Source: Cyanobacterium sp. Dongsha4 (GTDB taxonomy: Bacteria; Cyanobacteriota; Cyanobacteriia; Cyanobacteriales; Cyanobacteriaceae). From it: a stretch of DNA of 64,000 nt. The DNA is taken from assembly GCF_036345015.1 (NCBI RefSeq), contig NZ_CP084098.1, positions 1,439,326-1,503,325 of the forward strand. Direction: 5' to 3'. Under the pieces are notes generated by a model that saw nothing but the letters and a program-made list of their open reading frames with translations, did no database searches and was not told the origin of the DNA. Shown here one piece after another: positions 8,295 to 19,308 of this stretch (position 1 is its first letter; the number at the start of each line of letters is the position of its first letter). Position numbers and translations under genes: made by a program.

Positions 8295-10247
8295 TTAATT
8301 CTTAACTTGTTTAAACGCTATATTCTGATTGGGGTGTAGATCTATATACATAAATTGACCATCGACTTTAATAGTCCAATAAGGATCATGTTGATTGTAA
8401 GAATGAACCCCTATATAACGCTGATCAATGGAATTATAGATCACTTTATATTCCCCTGAACAAGGAAGATAAATTTCTGCTTTACACTCTACTGTATAAG
8501 GGCTTTCATTACGGACAAAAATTATATCATCTTTGTGATCTTCTGGATTATTAGACTCAAAGCCCACATCTCCTCCCCAACGAATGAAGCTAAACCATTT
8601 ACGCTCATTATTTGAACCATTACGCACCATTGATTTTATATCATGACGGGCTAAAGCAGGTTCGGTATTTAATAGCTTATTCAAATCATAGAAGTTATTG
8701 GCAATTTGTTGCTCATGGAGGGCGGCATTTGCCCCAGTTTTACCCCAATTTAAGCCGTGAAACACATCAAACCAACCCTCTTCCCCAAATTCATCTCCTT
8801 GAAATATCATAGGCGCACCGGGGCGAAACCAACATAAGGCGGCTAATCCAATAAGGGGTATATGACTACCTAATTCGGTGATTAAACGGGTTTTACCGTT
8901 GGCGCATTCATCATGGGTATTCATGGCGTTAACCATTTTTTCCGCACTGTTATTATGAATGAGGATTTCGATATGTTCGATTTTTCTGTCAGCAACGGGG
9001 ATTTGTAAGTATTTGCGGATGCGGTGCATTTCTCCCATATTTTGGGCATAGGTAAACCCTAACCCCCCTTCTGATACTGAACAGGCTAAACGGGGGAATA
9101 CTCGTCTCGATTCTTCTGCTATAGTAATAAAATCAGGGGCAGTATGGTTTAAACGGGCGTGTAAGTCTCTTAAAAATAGCAATCCTGCAAAGTCAACGGC
9201 TTCCGATAGCCAATAGCCTCGCTCTTCAAAGAAGCGATCGCCTCCTATACTATTAAATAAGTCCCAATTTTCAAGGGGTATAGCCTCTTTATCATTTTTA
9301 GGCCAATCCCAAAAGCCTCGATCGTAATCATAGAATATTTGTGCCGAAACCGCATCAATTCTCGCCCCATCAATGCCTAATTCGTGGTGAAGATAAGTAC
9401 AAATTCCTCCTAAATAATTCTTCACATATTCATCACCAATATTATAAATACGGCTTTGCCATTGATTATTCCAACCCTTCGCACCATGATGATGATAAAG
9501 ATCAGTACCATCATAACTTGCTAAACCACAATCCCAATCCTGCACCCCAAAACCGAGAGGAATATCCACAATCACCCCGATACCATGTTGATGACAATGA
9601 TTCACCAAATATTTAAAATCATCAATCGTGCCGTGTCGCTCATAAATAGCATAAGGGCAACCCACCAAATAACCCCAAGAAGAATGAATCGGTGTTTGAA
9701 AAGGAGGCATAATTTGCACATGGGTAAATCCCATATAACCCACATGATCAACTATTTTATGGGCAATGTCTCGATAATTTCCATCGTGAAAAGTTGATAG
9801 GTGCATTTCATAAATACTCATGGGTTCATGACCCTTATTAAGATGTTTATGAGTCCACTGGAAGTGGCTAGGATTGCCTACAATGCTGTTAAAATTGCGA
9901 CTGCCACCAACACCCCAAGTAACCGCTAATTGAGAGGAAAATGGGTCAATTCTCGCCATTTTATAAGGCGTTTCGAGGTAATTGTTCGTATTTTCTATAT
10001 AATATTTATATTCAGTCCAAGTTAAATTTTCGGGGATGGTAATTTCCCAGATTCCTTCGGGATTACGAGTCAGAGGTTCGGCTTTGCTATTCCATCCATT
10101 ACCATCTCGGATAAGGGAAACATAAGTAGCATGGGGTGCATAAACACGGAAAATCGTTTCTTTTTCCTTAGCATGAGCGCCAAAATATTGATAGGGGTAA
10201 TCACGTTTAATAACTTCGAGGGGGGGTTGTTGATTTTCTTTTTTCAC
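8295..10247 (-). CDS. GH13 alpha-glucan branching-enzyme-like protein
   Basis: The 650 residues have the branching-enzyme layout: N-terminal CBM48-like beta domain (to ~125; TIFRVYAPHATYVSLIRDGNGW), a (beta/alpha)8 GH13 barrel starting SIYEMHLSTF, and a C-terminal beta domain. GH13 region II holds the nucleophile (IDGARIDAV, Asp298), region III the acid/base (FITIAEES, Glu378) and region IV the third acid (MNTHDECANGK, Asp446; branching enzymes have HDE..-GK here). Region I is odd: the almost invariant His four or five residues after Asp228 is absent (VDIPLGFGVQ). So it is a GlgB relative with a changed -1 subsite, perhaps one of several branching isozymes of starch-like-glucan-making cyanobacteria, or an inactive or altered enzyme. 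Divergent from the next gene with only 48 bases between. Confidence 0.8.
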   Translation of the reverse strand: MKKENQQPPLEVIKRDYPYQYFGAHAKEKETIFRVYAPHATYVSLIRDGNGWNSKAEPLTRNPEGIWEITIPENLTWTEYKYYIENTNNYLETPYKMARIDPFSSQLAVTWGVGGSRNFNSIVGNPSHFQWTHKHLNKGHEPMSIYEMHLSTFHDGNYRDIAHKIVDHVGYMGFTHVQIMPPFQTPIHSSWGYLVGCPYAIYERHGTIDDFKYLVNHCHQHGIGVIVDIPLGFGVQDWDCGLASYDGTDLYHHHGAKGWNNQWQSRIYNIGDEYVKNYLGGICTYLHHELGIDGARIDAVSAQIFYDYDRGFWDWPKNDKEAIPLENWDLFNSIGGDRFFEERGYWLSEAVDFAGLLFLRDLHARLNHTAPDFITIAEESRRVFPRLACSVSEGGLGFTYAQNMGEMHRIRKYLQIPVADRKIEHIEILIHNNSAEKMVNAMNTHDECANGKTRLITELGSHIPLIGLAALCWFRPGAPMIFQGDEFGEEGWFDVFHGLNWGKTGANAALHEQQIANNFYDLNKLLNTEPALARHDIKSMVRNGSNNERKWFSFIRWGGDVGFESNNPEDHKDDIIFVRNESPYTVECKAEIYLPCSGEYKVIYNSIDQRYIGVHSYNQHDPYWTIKVDGQFMYIDLHPNQNIAFKQVKN

Positions 10248-10295
10248 GGGTATTTCTGGATTATATTAGAGGGATAACTCTTTAAAGATAACAAG

Positions 10296-11816
10296 ATGGT
10301 GACTCATTTTTCTGTGGATACTTCTGTAAATATTCCTGCAACGGTGAATGATTTTGTCAAACACCTATCCGGAGGCGTTACTGTTAGGGATGTTTCTCTT
10401 TGCGGTGATATTGATGAAGTGAAGCAGTTTATTTTGAGTTACTTGCAGATGGTGAAGGGGATAAAAGATGCGGATGGAAATAAATTCCCCCTTAATCCTA
10501 CCTTAATAAGGGGGGGAAGTGATAAGCAAGAAGGGTTTTTGAATAATTCAGTTGATGAGCTTGTTGAGTATATCAGCATCATTACTTTACCCTATTTAGA
10601 GAGGGAAAATCAGGTTAATTTAACCATAGTGGGTGATACTCTCTATAGCTATGATTCTCAGAGGATAGCGGTTTCTTTTGTCAATGTTGAGAGGTTAGTT
10701 AGCTATCTTCAGCAAGGTTTGCCGTTGTTGGCTATTGATGGGGTTCATGTTGGTACAAGTGTTCCTTATCCTGTAGAGGGTTTAATTAATCCGAAAATTC
10801 TCACGGATAAGCCTATTTATCAAGCGTCTGCTTATACGGCGATTAGACAAGCAGATTTAGGGGTAAAAGAAATTATTGGGCAATTATGGCGGGGAAATGA
10901 AGAAGTATCCCCCCTTAATCCCCCCTTAATAAGGGGGGAAGGTAAGAGGTATAATTCTCCCCTAATAAGTGGGGAAAGTAGAATGCCTGTTATGGGTACG
11001 GCTTTTTTATGGAATTTGATTGTTTGTAATGGTAATCGTCCTATTCCTACTCCTGAAGAAACTACTGTTGACTATCTACTACAAAGAAAAATTGATTGTT
11101 GGTTTCCTACTTATACTTATAGGGGCGATCGCATCTACGAAGATAATTTATTACCTAGTGAGGAAATTAGGAAGCAAATACAAGACGGGCATTATTTCAG
11201 TATCAAAGTGGCAGGGGCATTAAGAGCCTCATTATATCACTTAAACCCGAATAAACCCTTAATTATCGAACCCCATAGCTATTCTGGTTTCTCCCATGAA
11301 TTTCTCAATCAATATGTGGGTAAATCTTTATTGCCTCAAGATTGGCTACCGTTGGCGAAAAAAGAAAACGCTTTAAGACCTTTAGTTTCAGTGCTAGATG
11401 TGCAAAAATTAGATCAGGATGGATATTGGACAACTACCCAAAAAGAAGCGGAAAACTTTTATGAGGGGTTTTTGCAAGAGTTAAAATCCCATTGGGATGA
11501 ATTACCTTTTCTTGAAGGTATCCCCGAATCCATGAATGATGTTTATGGTTATGGAGGGGGGATTTTAACCAGATTAGCACAAGTGATGGAACAGACTTCC
11601 TATTATGCTAATACTGATTTTAATTCCATAAAGGCTTTTTATGACAAAAATATTTTAACGATAGAAATTAATCGTTTATTGGTGCAGTTATCGGAATTTG
11701 AGGATGTATCTTCTATCACGGAAGAAGTTTATCTTCAGCGATGTCAAATCGTGGGTAATGCTTTGATGGCAGGGATTAACAATATGTTGAATTATATGAA
11801 CACAAATCTTACTTAG
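10296..11816 (+). CDS. Unrecognised 506-residue protein with palindromic-repeat insertions
   Basis: I do not recognise the family. It looks soluble, with no signal peptide or membrane span; conserved-looking blocks include LPLLAIDGVHVGTSVPYPVEG, PTYTYRGDRIYEDNLLPSEE and PHSYSGFSHEFLNQYVGK. Two regions are clearly foreign: residues ~65-72 (FPLNPTLIRGG) and ~206-228 (SPLNPPLIRGEG then NSPLISGES). They are encoded by three copies of an intergenic-type palindrome (ccccttaataagggg) and keep the frame. The gene shares a 48-base divergent promoter region with the GH13 gene, which suggests a link to glucan metabolism, by context only. ATG start with the weak site aaagataaca upstream. Confidence 0.75.
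   Translation: MVTHFSVDTSVNIPATVNDFVKHLSGGVTVRDVSLCGDIDEVKQFILSYLQMVKGIKDADGNKFPLNPTLIRGGSDKQEGFLNNSVDELVEYISIITLPYLERENQVNLTIVGDTLYSYDSQRIAVSFVNVERLVSYLQQGLPLLAIDGVHVGTSVPYPVEGLINPKILTDKPIYQASAYTAIRQADLGVKEIIGQLWRGNEEVSPLNPPLIRGEGKRYNSPLISGESRMPVMGTAFLWNLIVCNGNRPIPTPEETTVDYLLQRKIDCWFPTYTYRGDRIYEDNLLPSEEIRKQIQDGHYFSIKVAGALRASLYHLNPNKPLIIEPHSYSGFSHEFLNQYVGKSLLPQDWLPLAKKENALRPLVSVLDVQKLDQDGYWTTTQKEAENFYEGFLQELKSHWDELPFLEGIPESMNDVYGYGGGILTRLAQVMEQTSYYANTDFNSIKAFYDKNILTIEINRLLVQLSEFEDVSSITEEVYLQRCQIVGNALMAGINNMLNYMNTNLT
10482..10523. repeat. Palindromic repeat inside a coding sequence, copy 1
   Basis: The bases ttcccccttaatcctaccttaataagggggga form an imperfect palindrome whose arms (cccccttaat/ accttaataaggggg) fold on themselves. 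It is read in frame as FPLNPTLIRGG. The same kind of sequence appears at 10906-10975 in this gene and as intergenic pieces near 36,963, 37,430 and 40,240. Confidence 0.7.
10903..10977. repeat. Palindromic repeats inside a coding sequence, copies 2 and 3
   Basis: A compound insertion: first ccccccttaatccccccttaataagggggg, then after 20 bases tctcccctaataagtgggga. Both are self-complementary and both are read through in frame (SPLNPPLIRGEG and NSPLISGES). Their base composition, with long C and G runs, differs sharply from the surrounding AT-rich coding sequence. Confidence 0.75.
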
Positions 11817-12074
11817 AGGTTACTGAAAAAGCATTATTGGTAAAGATAAAGGTAGAAATCAGGGGTCAGTAAAAGCAATTATAAATCAATGTATCTATAT
11901 CTTACCTTTCGTTTTTAGGGAATATTTTTTAGGGAATATTCTTACTGATCAATGGAAGTTGATTAATAAAAGTTTACATCATTGCCCCTTGCCATGATAA
12001 AATTAGCCTTGATTTAGCTTGACGTTTGAACGTGGAGAAAAATCAATTTCCTTTCAAATATCCCTGAGCTTACT

Positions 12075-12506
12075 ATGAATACCCTTGGAACATCACCTGA
12101 GCAAGAAAAGGAGCAACAACCGATAGACAATTCTATGGGGGAATACTATCAACTCCGAAATAATCTGCTTATTGGTACTGTTGTAATCGCCATTGTCAGC
12201 TTTATTTTAGTTTGGGTGTTTTACAGCTTACAAACAAGCCTTAGTTATTTGTTAGGTGCTTGTGTGAGTTTAGTTTATCTCAATATGTTAGCAAGGGAAG
12301 TAGAAAGAGTCGGGGTATATAAAAAGAAAATTGGTTCAACTCGTCTGGCGATTTTTGTTGGTTTGATTGTGGTGGCTACCCAATGGCAACAATTAGAGGT
12401 ATTACCCGTTTTTTTAGGTTTTTTAACTTATAAGGCGGCTATTTTATTGTATGTAATTCCTACTAGCTTATTGGGTAATCTGCAAAAAACCGAGCAAAAC
12501 GGCTAA
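12075..12506 (+). CDS. atp1: ATP synthase subunit I (Atp1), assembly factor
   Basis: The 143-residue small membrane protein opens the ATP synthase operon, as in other cyanobacteria. It has a soluble start (to ~30) and four hydrophobic segments ([72 protein letters not shown]), the UncI/AtpI pattern. Subunit I is thought to help c-ring assembly and is not part of the final enzyme. It ends 50 bases before subunit a. Confidence 0.88.
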   Translation: MNTLGTSPEQEKEQQPIDNSMGEYYQLRNNLLIGTVVIAIVSFILVWVFYSLQTSLSYLLGACVSLVYLNMLAREVERVGVYKKKIGSTRLAIFVGLIVVATQWQQLEVLPVFLGFLTYKAAILLYVIPTSLLGNLQKTEQNG

Positions 12507-12556
12507 ATCTATGGTACATTGTCATCGATTCTTCTAATCAGGACAAATCTTGTTCA

Positions 12557-13312
12557 ATGGATTTCGCAAACACTTTAAATTTGTTTCATCAGTTTAATTT
12601 AGCGGCGATCGAAGTTGGAGAACATTTTTACTGGGAGATCGGTAAATACAAAGTTCACGGACAAGTATTTATGGTTTCTTGGTTCGTTATCGGTGTTCTA
12701 CTCATCGCATCTATTGCCGCCACTCGCAACGTTCAAAGAATTCCCAGTGGTTTTCAAAACTTCATGGAATACGTCTTGGATTTCTTGCGTGGTTTAGCCA
12801 AAGACCAAATTGGCGAAAAAGAATACCGCCCTTGGGTACCTTTTATTGGTACATTATTCTTGTTTATTTTTGTTTCTAACTGGTCTGGTGCTTTAATTCC
12901 TTGGAAGTTAATTGAAATTCCCGAAGGTGAATTAAGTGCTCCTACGGTTGATATTAACACTACTGTAGCTTTCGCTTTATTAACTTCTCTTGCTTATTTT
13001 TATGCAGGGATTAGTAAAAAAGGCTTAGGTTACTTTGCTGATTATGCTCAACCTTCTCCTATTATGGTACCATTTAGGGCGATCGAAGACTTCACTCGTC
13101 CTTTATCCCTAAGTTTCCGTTTATTCGGTAACATCTTAGCGGATGAATTAGCAGTGGGAGTATTAGTCTTACTCGTACCTTTGATTATTCCCTTACCTTT
13201 GATGATCTTAGGTCTATTTACCAGTGCTATCCAAGCCCTCATTTTCGCAACCTTAGCCGCATCTTATATTGGTGAGGCCATGGAAGGTCATGGAGAAGAA
13301 CACCACGAATAG
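12557..13312 (+). CDS. atpB: ATP synthase F0 subunit a
   Basis: Subunit a forms the two proton half-channels against the c-ring. The 251 residues have five to six membrane helices; the essential arginine lies in [20 protein letters not shown], and the C-terminal helix has the conserved [21 protein letters not shown]. The gene is called atpI in older cyanobacterial and plastid naming. ATG start; next gene (subunit c) after a 232-base spacer. Confidence 0.97.
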   Translation: MDFANTLNLFHQFNLAAIEVGEHFYWEIGKYKVHGQVFMVSWFVIGVLLIASIAATRNVQRIPSGFQNFMEYVLDFLRGLAKDQIGEKEYRPWVPFIGTLFLFIFVSNWSGALIPWKLIEIPEGELSAPTVDINTTVAFALLTSLAYFYAGISKKGLGYFADYAQPSPIMVPFRAIEDFTRPLSLSFRLFGNILADELAVGVLVLLVPLIIPLPLMILGLFTSAIQALIFATLAASYIGEAMEGHGEEHHE

Positions 13313-13523
13313 GTTAAAATACCTAGATAGCTAATCGAGAGAAAATTGGTTCTTAGAAAAAAGTCAGAATTTAATCAAACTGACTATCATAAAAACCCAA
13401 AATATAGTTAAATACATTGTGGGATTAAATTAATCACCATTGTGTGGTTAACTAAACAGAAGGGAAAGACACTTAAGCTCTTCCCCGACGTAAAAACAAA
13501 ATTGTATTATTGTAGTAAATTAA

Positions 13524-13790
<267 letters not shown>

Positions 13791-13832
13791 TTAAATAACT
13801 TAGATCTAGGATAACTGATAGCAATAAATTCA

Positions 13833-13909
13833 GGTTTTAGGTTTTAGGTTCAATAGGATCATCGTGTAACGAAACCTAGTGCCTAAAGCCTAAGCACTGA
13901 ACAAAATAC
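13833..13909. repeat. Imperfect inverted repeat between subunit c and b' genes
   Basis: aggttttaggttttaggttc on the left faces cctagtgcctaaagcctaagcactgaac on the right, giving an interrupted stem of CCTAAA/TTTAGG type units. The spacer is 196 bases. It may simply be one more dispersed repeat of the genome, or an mRNA structure that lets subunit c be made in excess over b'; the sequence alone does not decide. Confidence 0.4.
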
Positions 13910-13986
13910 ACAATTGCAGTAATACTTCTAAGCATAGTTCTAGTTTAGAAAAACGGCACAAGTAAATTCTGACTTCGAGTCAAATT

Positions 13987-14469
13987 ATGATGACACAATG
14001 GATTTTATTAGCGGCTGAAACCGCAGAATCAGGGGGCTTGTTTGATATTGACGCTACTTTGCCTTTAATGGCAATTCAATTTTTGATTTTAGCGGCAATT
14101 CTCAACGCTCTGTTTTACAAACCACTGGGTAAAGCCATCGATGAAAGAGCCGGTTATGTTCAAGGGCAGTTAGATCAAGCAAAAAAACAAAAGCAAGATG
14201 CGATCGCCCTAGCCGAACAGTATGAGCAAGAATTAAGAGAAGTACGTAAAGAATCTCAAACTATTATTGCTCAGGCACAGGCCGAAGCTCAAAAAATTGT
14301 TTCCGAACAAGTACAACAAACTCAACAAGAGGTAATTGCTGAGCGTCAGAAAGCCTCAGAACAAATCGAGGCTGAAAGAAAAGAAGCATTATCTGCCTTA
14401 GAACAACAAGTTAAGGCTTTGAGTGGTCAAATTGTTGAGAAAGTCATCGGTGCTGAGTTTGCCAAATAA
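13987..14469 (+). CDS. atpG: ATP synthase F0 subunit b'
   Basis: A 160-residue stator subunit found in photosynthetic organisms in place of a second b copy. One membrane helix near the N-terminus ([21 protein letters not shown]) is followed by a long charged coiled coil ([24 protein letters not shown] onward). It pairs with b as a heterodimer. The first codon may be either of two adjacent ATGs; the first is used here. Confidence 0.95.
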   Translation: MMTQWILLAAETAESGGLFDIDATLPLMAIQFLILAAILNALFYKPLGKAIDERAGYVQGQLDQAKKQKQDAIALAEQYEQELREVRKESQTIIAQAQAEAQKIVSEQVQQTQQEVIAERQKASEQIEAERKEALSALEQQVKALSGQIVEKVIGAEFAK

Positions 14470-14560
14470 TTTTAGGTAAAATGCCTATTTTAGGTTAACA
14501 GACTTTCAGATCTGGTTTTCTCAGAAAACAATCTACCCCTAGTTTAAATAGAGATTAATT

Positions 14561-15085
14561 ATGATTAATTTATTCTACTTAGCAGTTGAAGAAGCAGGTG
14601 GTGGATTTGGTATTAGTTCAGATATTCTTGGTTCTAACCTAATCAACTTGGTTATTGTGATTGGGTTACTGGTAGTATATGGCGGAAAATTTGTGGGTAA
14701 TATTCTCACAGAAAGACGTAATCGTATTGCCGAGGAAATAAAAGAAGCTGAAGAACGTGCTAAAACTGCCGCTAAGGCATTGGCAGAAGCTAAGGAAAAT
14801 TTAAGTCAAGCTCAAGCAAAGGCAAAACAAATTAAGGTCGATGCTGAAGCCACTGCTAAAACCACCAGAGAGCAAATTTTAGCTCAAGGTGAAAAAGAAA
14901 TTGAAAGAATGAAAGCTACTGCTGTTCAGGAGTTAGATTCTGAAAGAGCAAGAGTGGTGGCTGAATTAAAACGTACTATTGCTGTTTTAGCTTTACAAAA
15001 AGCGGAACAAGAATTACAAGATCGCTTAAACGATGACATTCAGGGTAAGTTGATCAGTCGTGCTGTTGAGCAATTAGGAGGTTAA
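14561..15085 (+). CDS. atpF: ATP synthase F0 subunit b
   Basis: 174 residues: short lumenal start (MINLFYLAVEEAGGGFG), one membrane helix (NLVIVIGLLVVYGGKFVGNIL), then an alanine- and glutamate-rich coiled coil to the C-terminus, whose end (LNDDIQGKLISRAVEQLGG) contacts subunit delta. It is the peripheral stalk partner of b'. It ends 6 bases before delta, so the two are likely translationally coupled. Confidence 0.96.
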   Translation: MINLFYLAVEEAGGGFGISSDILGSNLINLVIVIGLLVVYGGKFVGNILTERRNRIAEEIKEAEERAKTAAKALAEAKENLSQAQAKAKQIKVDAEATAKTTREQILAQGEKEIERMKATAVQELDSERARVVAELKRTIAVLALQKAEQELQDRLNDDIQGKLISRAVEQLGG

Positions 15086-15091
15086 AAACAG

Positions 15092-15646
15092 ATGCAAAGT
15101 GCTATTACAGCCGAAGTAGTTGAACCTTATGCAGAAGCCTTAATGTCTCTAACTAAGTCCCACGACATTACCGATGAGGTTGCTTTTAGTGTCCGTGAAT
15201 TGAAGAACTTGTTTGAAGAGTCTGAAGATTTACGGAGTTTTTTCGCTAGTCCCTTAGTTAGTCCCGAAGATAAAAAAGAGGTTATTAAAACAATTGCAGA
15301 AGGACAAGTTCATCCTTTCTTGCTTAATTTTTTATTACTGTTAGTCGATCGCAAACGTATTGGTTTTGTGGAAGGCATTTTCGGTAAATATTTAGAAATT
15401 GTACGCCAATTAAATAACGTTGTTTTAGCAGAAGTTACCTCTGCGGTGCGTCTCTATGAAGGAGAAGCGGAAAAATTGGTAGAAAAAATTAAACAACTCA
15501 CCGGTGCTAGTGGAGTGGAAATCGAAACAAAGATCGATCCCGACATTATCGGCGGTGTTATTATCAAGGTTGGTTCTCAAGTATATGATGCAAGTTTGAA
15601 AGGACAATTGCGTCGTATTAGTTTGAGTATGCTTGGTAAGGCATAA
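15092..15646 (+). CDS. atpH: ATP synthase F1 subunit delta
   Basis: 184 residues of the OSCP/delta family, joining the peripheral stalk to the top of the alpha-beta hexamer. The N-terminal helical domain (VVEPYAEALMSLTKSHDI) and the C-terminal signature (IDPDIIGGVIIKVGSQVYDASLKGQLRRI) are both intact. Called atpD in older cyanobacterial naming. Confidence 0.97.
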   Translation: MQSAITAEVVEPYAEALMSLTKSHDITDEVAFSVRELKNLFEESEDLRSFFASPLVSPEDKKEVIKTIAEGQVHPFLLNFLLLLVDRKRIGFVEGIFGKYLEIVRQLNNVVLAEVTSAVRLYEGEAEKLVEKIKQLTGASGVEIETKIDPDIIGGVIIKVGSQVYDASLKGQLRRISLSMLGKA

Positions 15647-15802
15647 GATTAAACAAAGTTAATTTCTGCTTTGATAAGGGTAAGCAATCATTTATGCAAA
15701 GGGCAAAAAAATTGTCACATTGTAAATGCTAGTTGTTTTCCCTCCAAATCATTTCTTGATCAAAATTGATAAGCAAACTGTTATTTTAGTAACTAAAAAT
15801 AA

Positions 15803-17320
<1,518 letters not shown>

Positions 17321-17334
17321 TTAATTTCTTGTTT

Positions 17335-17575
17335 ACAGGCAAAATGCCTGTGTTACGGGTTTTGATTGGTGGGCAATGCCCACCCTACTTGTACTCTGAA
17401 CGGGTAAAAACTGAACTTTTGTAGGTTGGGTTAGCGGTAGCGTAACCCAACAACATGAAAAAGAGTTTATGTCGGGCTTAGAACCCCTACCCAATCTTAG
17501 GATAAATAAACAGTTTACAGTAAATTAACCCCGAACTCCTAACTCCGAACCCCGAACTCAAACAAATAGTTGTCA
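17335..17575. repeat. Cluster of different short palindromic and tandem repeats inside the atp operon
   Basis: The 286 bases between alpha and gamma hold a series of unrelated small repeats: acaggca-aaa-tgcctgt (17335-17351), ggtgggca-a-tgcccacc (17368-17384), ttgggtta-9-taacccaa (17426-17450), an array of ccgaactcc/cctaactcc units (about 17530-17562) and gttgtcaattatcaactgtt just before the next gene. All recur elsewhere in this window or have the look of dispersed cyanobacterial repeats. None has a T-run, so they are not simple terminators. Confidence 0.7.
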
Positions 17576-17606
17576 ATTATCAACTGTTAACCTCAATATT
17601 AAGATT

Positions 17607-18554
17607 ATGTCTAACTTAAAAGCAATTCGAGATCGGATTGATTCAGTAAAAAATACTAAGAAAATTACTGAAGCGATGCGATTGGTAGCGGCGGCAAAGG
17701 TAAGACGGGCGCAAGAACAAGTTACTGCTACTCGTCCTTTTGCTGATACCCTCGCTCAAGTTTTATACGGTTTACAAAATCGTCTCCGTTTTGAGGATGT
17801 GGACTTACCCTTACTCAAAGAAAGAGAAGTTAATACCGTTGCCCTCTTAGTCGTAACAGGCGATCGCGGCTTATGTGGTAGCTATAATGCTAGTGTAATT
17901 AAAAGAGCTGAACAAAGAGCGGCAGAACTAAAAAGTCAAGGTATCAACTATACTTATATTACTGTGGGTAGAAAAGCGGAACAGTATTTTAAACGCCGTG
18001 AAGAATCCATTAGTAGTACATTTTATGGTTTAGAGCAAATTCCTACTGCTCAAGACTCTCAGGCGATCGCAGATGAGTTAATTTCTTTATTTTTCTCCAA
18101 TGTGGTAGATAGAGTTGAATTAATTTACACTCGCTTTGTGTCTTTAATTAGTTCTAAACCCGTCATTCAAACCCTTTTACCCTTGACTCCTCAAGGCTTA
18201 GAGGTGAAAGATGATGAAATATTCCGTTTAACTGTGCGTGGCGGTAATTTTCAGGTGGAAAGAGAATCTGTTACTACTCCTGTTGCAGATTTCCCCAGAG
18301 ATATGATTTTTGAACAAGACCCCGTTCAAATTTTAGATTCTTTGTTACCCTTGTATATAAATAACCAGTTATTAAGAGCTTTACAAGAATCTGCCGCTAG
18401 TGAATTAGCCGCAAGAATGACAGCTATGAACAATGCTAGTGATAACGCTAGTGATTTAATGAAAACTCTAACATTATCTTATAACAAAGCTCGTCAGGCT
18501 TCTATTACTCAGCAAATTCTTGAGGTTGTGGCTGGTGCTAACTCTTTAGAATAA
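17607..18554 (+). CDS. atpC: ATP synthase F1 subunit gamma
   Basis: 315 residues, the central rotating shaft. Both coiled-coil ends are clear: N-terminal [32 protein letters not shown] and C-terminal [36 protein letters not shown]. The middle (about 195-235) contains the extra segment characteristic of cyanobacterial gamma, without the redox cysteine pair of plants. Last gene of the operon; beta and epsilon are not in the window, as usual in cyanobacteria. Confidence 0.97.
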   Translation: MSNLKAIRDRIDSVKNTKKITEAMRLVAAAKVRRAQEQVTATRPFADTLAQVLYGLQNRLRFEDVDLPLLKEREVNTVALLVVTGDRGLCGSYNASVIKRAEQRAAELKSQGINYTYITVGRKAEQYFKRREESISSTFYGLEQIPTAQDSQAIADELISLFFSNVVDRVELIYTRFVSLISSKPVIQTLLPLTPQGLEVKDDEIFRLTVRGGNFQVERESVTTPVADFPRDMIFEQDPVQILDSLLPLYINNQLLRALQESAASELAARMTAMNNASDNASDLMKTLTLSYNKARQASITQQILEVVAGANSLE

Positions 18555-18796
18555 TAATTATTCACTGAGGAATTAGGAATTAGGAATTAAAACAACTAAT
18601 AAAAAAAGTTTCTCTTTAAACGATTTCGTTACCTCAATTCAAAGCAAAAAGAGTTGGGGATGAGTTTTTTTATTTTGAAATAGTCTTTTCACTACCGCAA
18701 ATTTATAAAATCAAACTGATATTTCATCATACTTTACTTTTTATTTTTTGTTTTCAGCAAAGTATTTTCTTTGGCATTTTTAATTATGACTTATAA

Positions 18797-19258
18797 ATGA
18801 TGCAACCTGCTAAACATAATTTTCGGTTAGAAATCATCAGCAATCTTGAGGAAATAGAAGAAATAATAGCTTGGTTTGAAGAATGTCATCAAAGTCATAT
18901 ACCAGAAAAAATTTGGTTACAAGCTGAGACAGTTTTAATTGAAGGTTTTACAAATGTGGTACGTCATGCCCATGCAAATCAAGATACGGAAACCTTAATT
19001 AATTTAGAGCTAGAAATTGCCGGTGATTATTTACAAATCAAAATTTGGGATCAGGGAATATTTTTTGATTTGACTTCTGCCCTACATAATTTAGACCGGA
19101 AAATTCGCTCCAGTCAGATTGATTTATGGGAAAGAGAGTCTCAATGGGGCTTTATTTTTTTCCTAAAATTAAGAGATGAATTTGGTTGGAAGATTGATTA
19201 TACTCAAGAATCAGATCAACGTAATTGTTTTAAGATTCAATCTCCTAAGTTTGATTAA
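18797..19258 (+). CDS. RsbW-like anti-sigma factor / serine kinase (HATPase_c)
   Basis: A 153-residue GHKL-fold protein of the anti-sigma regulatory kinase group (RsbW, SpoIIAB, RsbT). The N-box is visible as EGFTNVVRHAHANQ (E-x3-N-x3-HA) and the G1 box as IKIWDQGIFFD (D-x-G). The G2 region WERESQWGFIFFLKLRDEFGW is less glycine-rich than in classical kinases, so activity is likely but not certain. Such proteins usually phosphorylate the serine of a STAS-domain partner. The convergent neighbour, ending 50 bases away, contains exactly such a STAS domain, which makes it the first candidate partner. Confidence 0.82.
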   Translation: MMQPAKHNFRLEIISNLEEIEEIIAWFEECHQSHIPEKIWLQAETVLIEGFTNVVRHAHANQDTETLINLELEIAGDYLQIKIWDQGIFFDLTSALHNLDRKIRSSQIDLWERESQWGFIFFLKLRDEFGWKIDYTQESDQRNCFKIQSPKFD

Positions 19259-19308
19259 TTTCATACTATTCAAACTCACCTGAGTTCGGGATAAACAGGA
19301 AGATAAAA

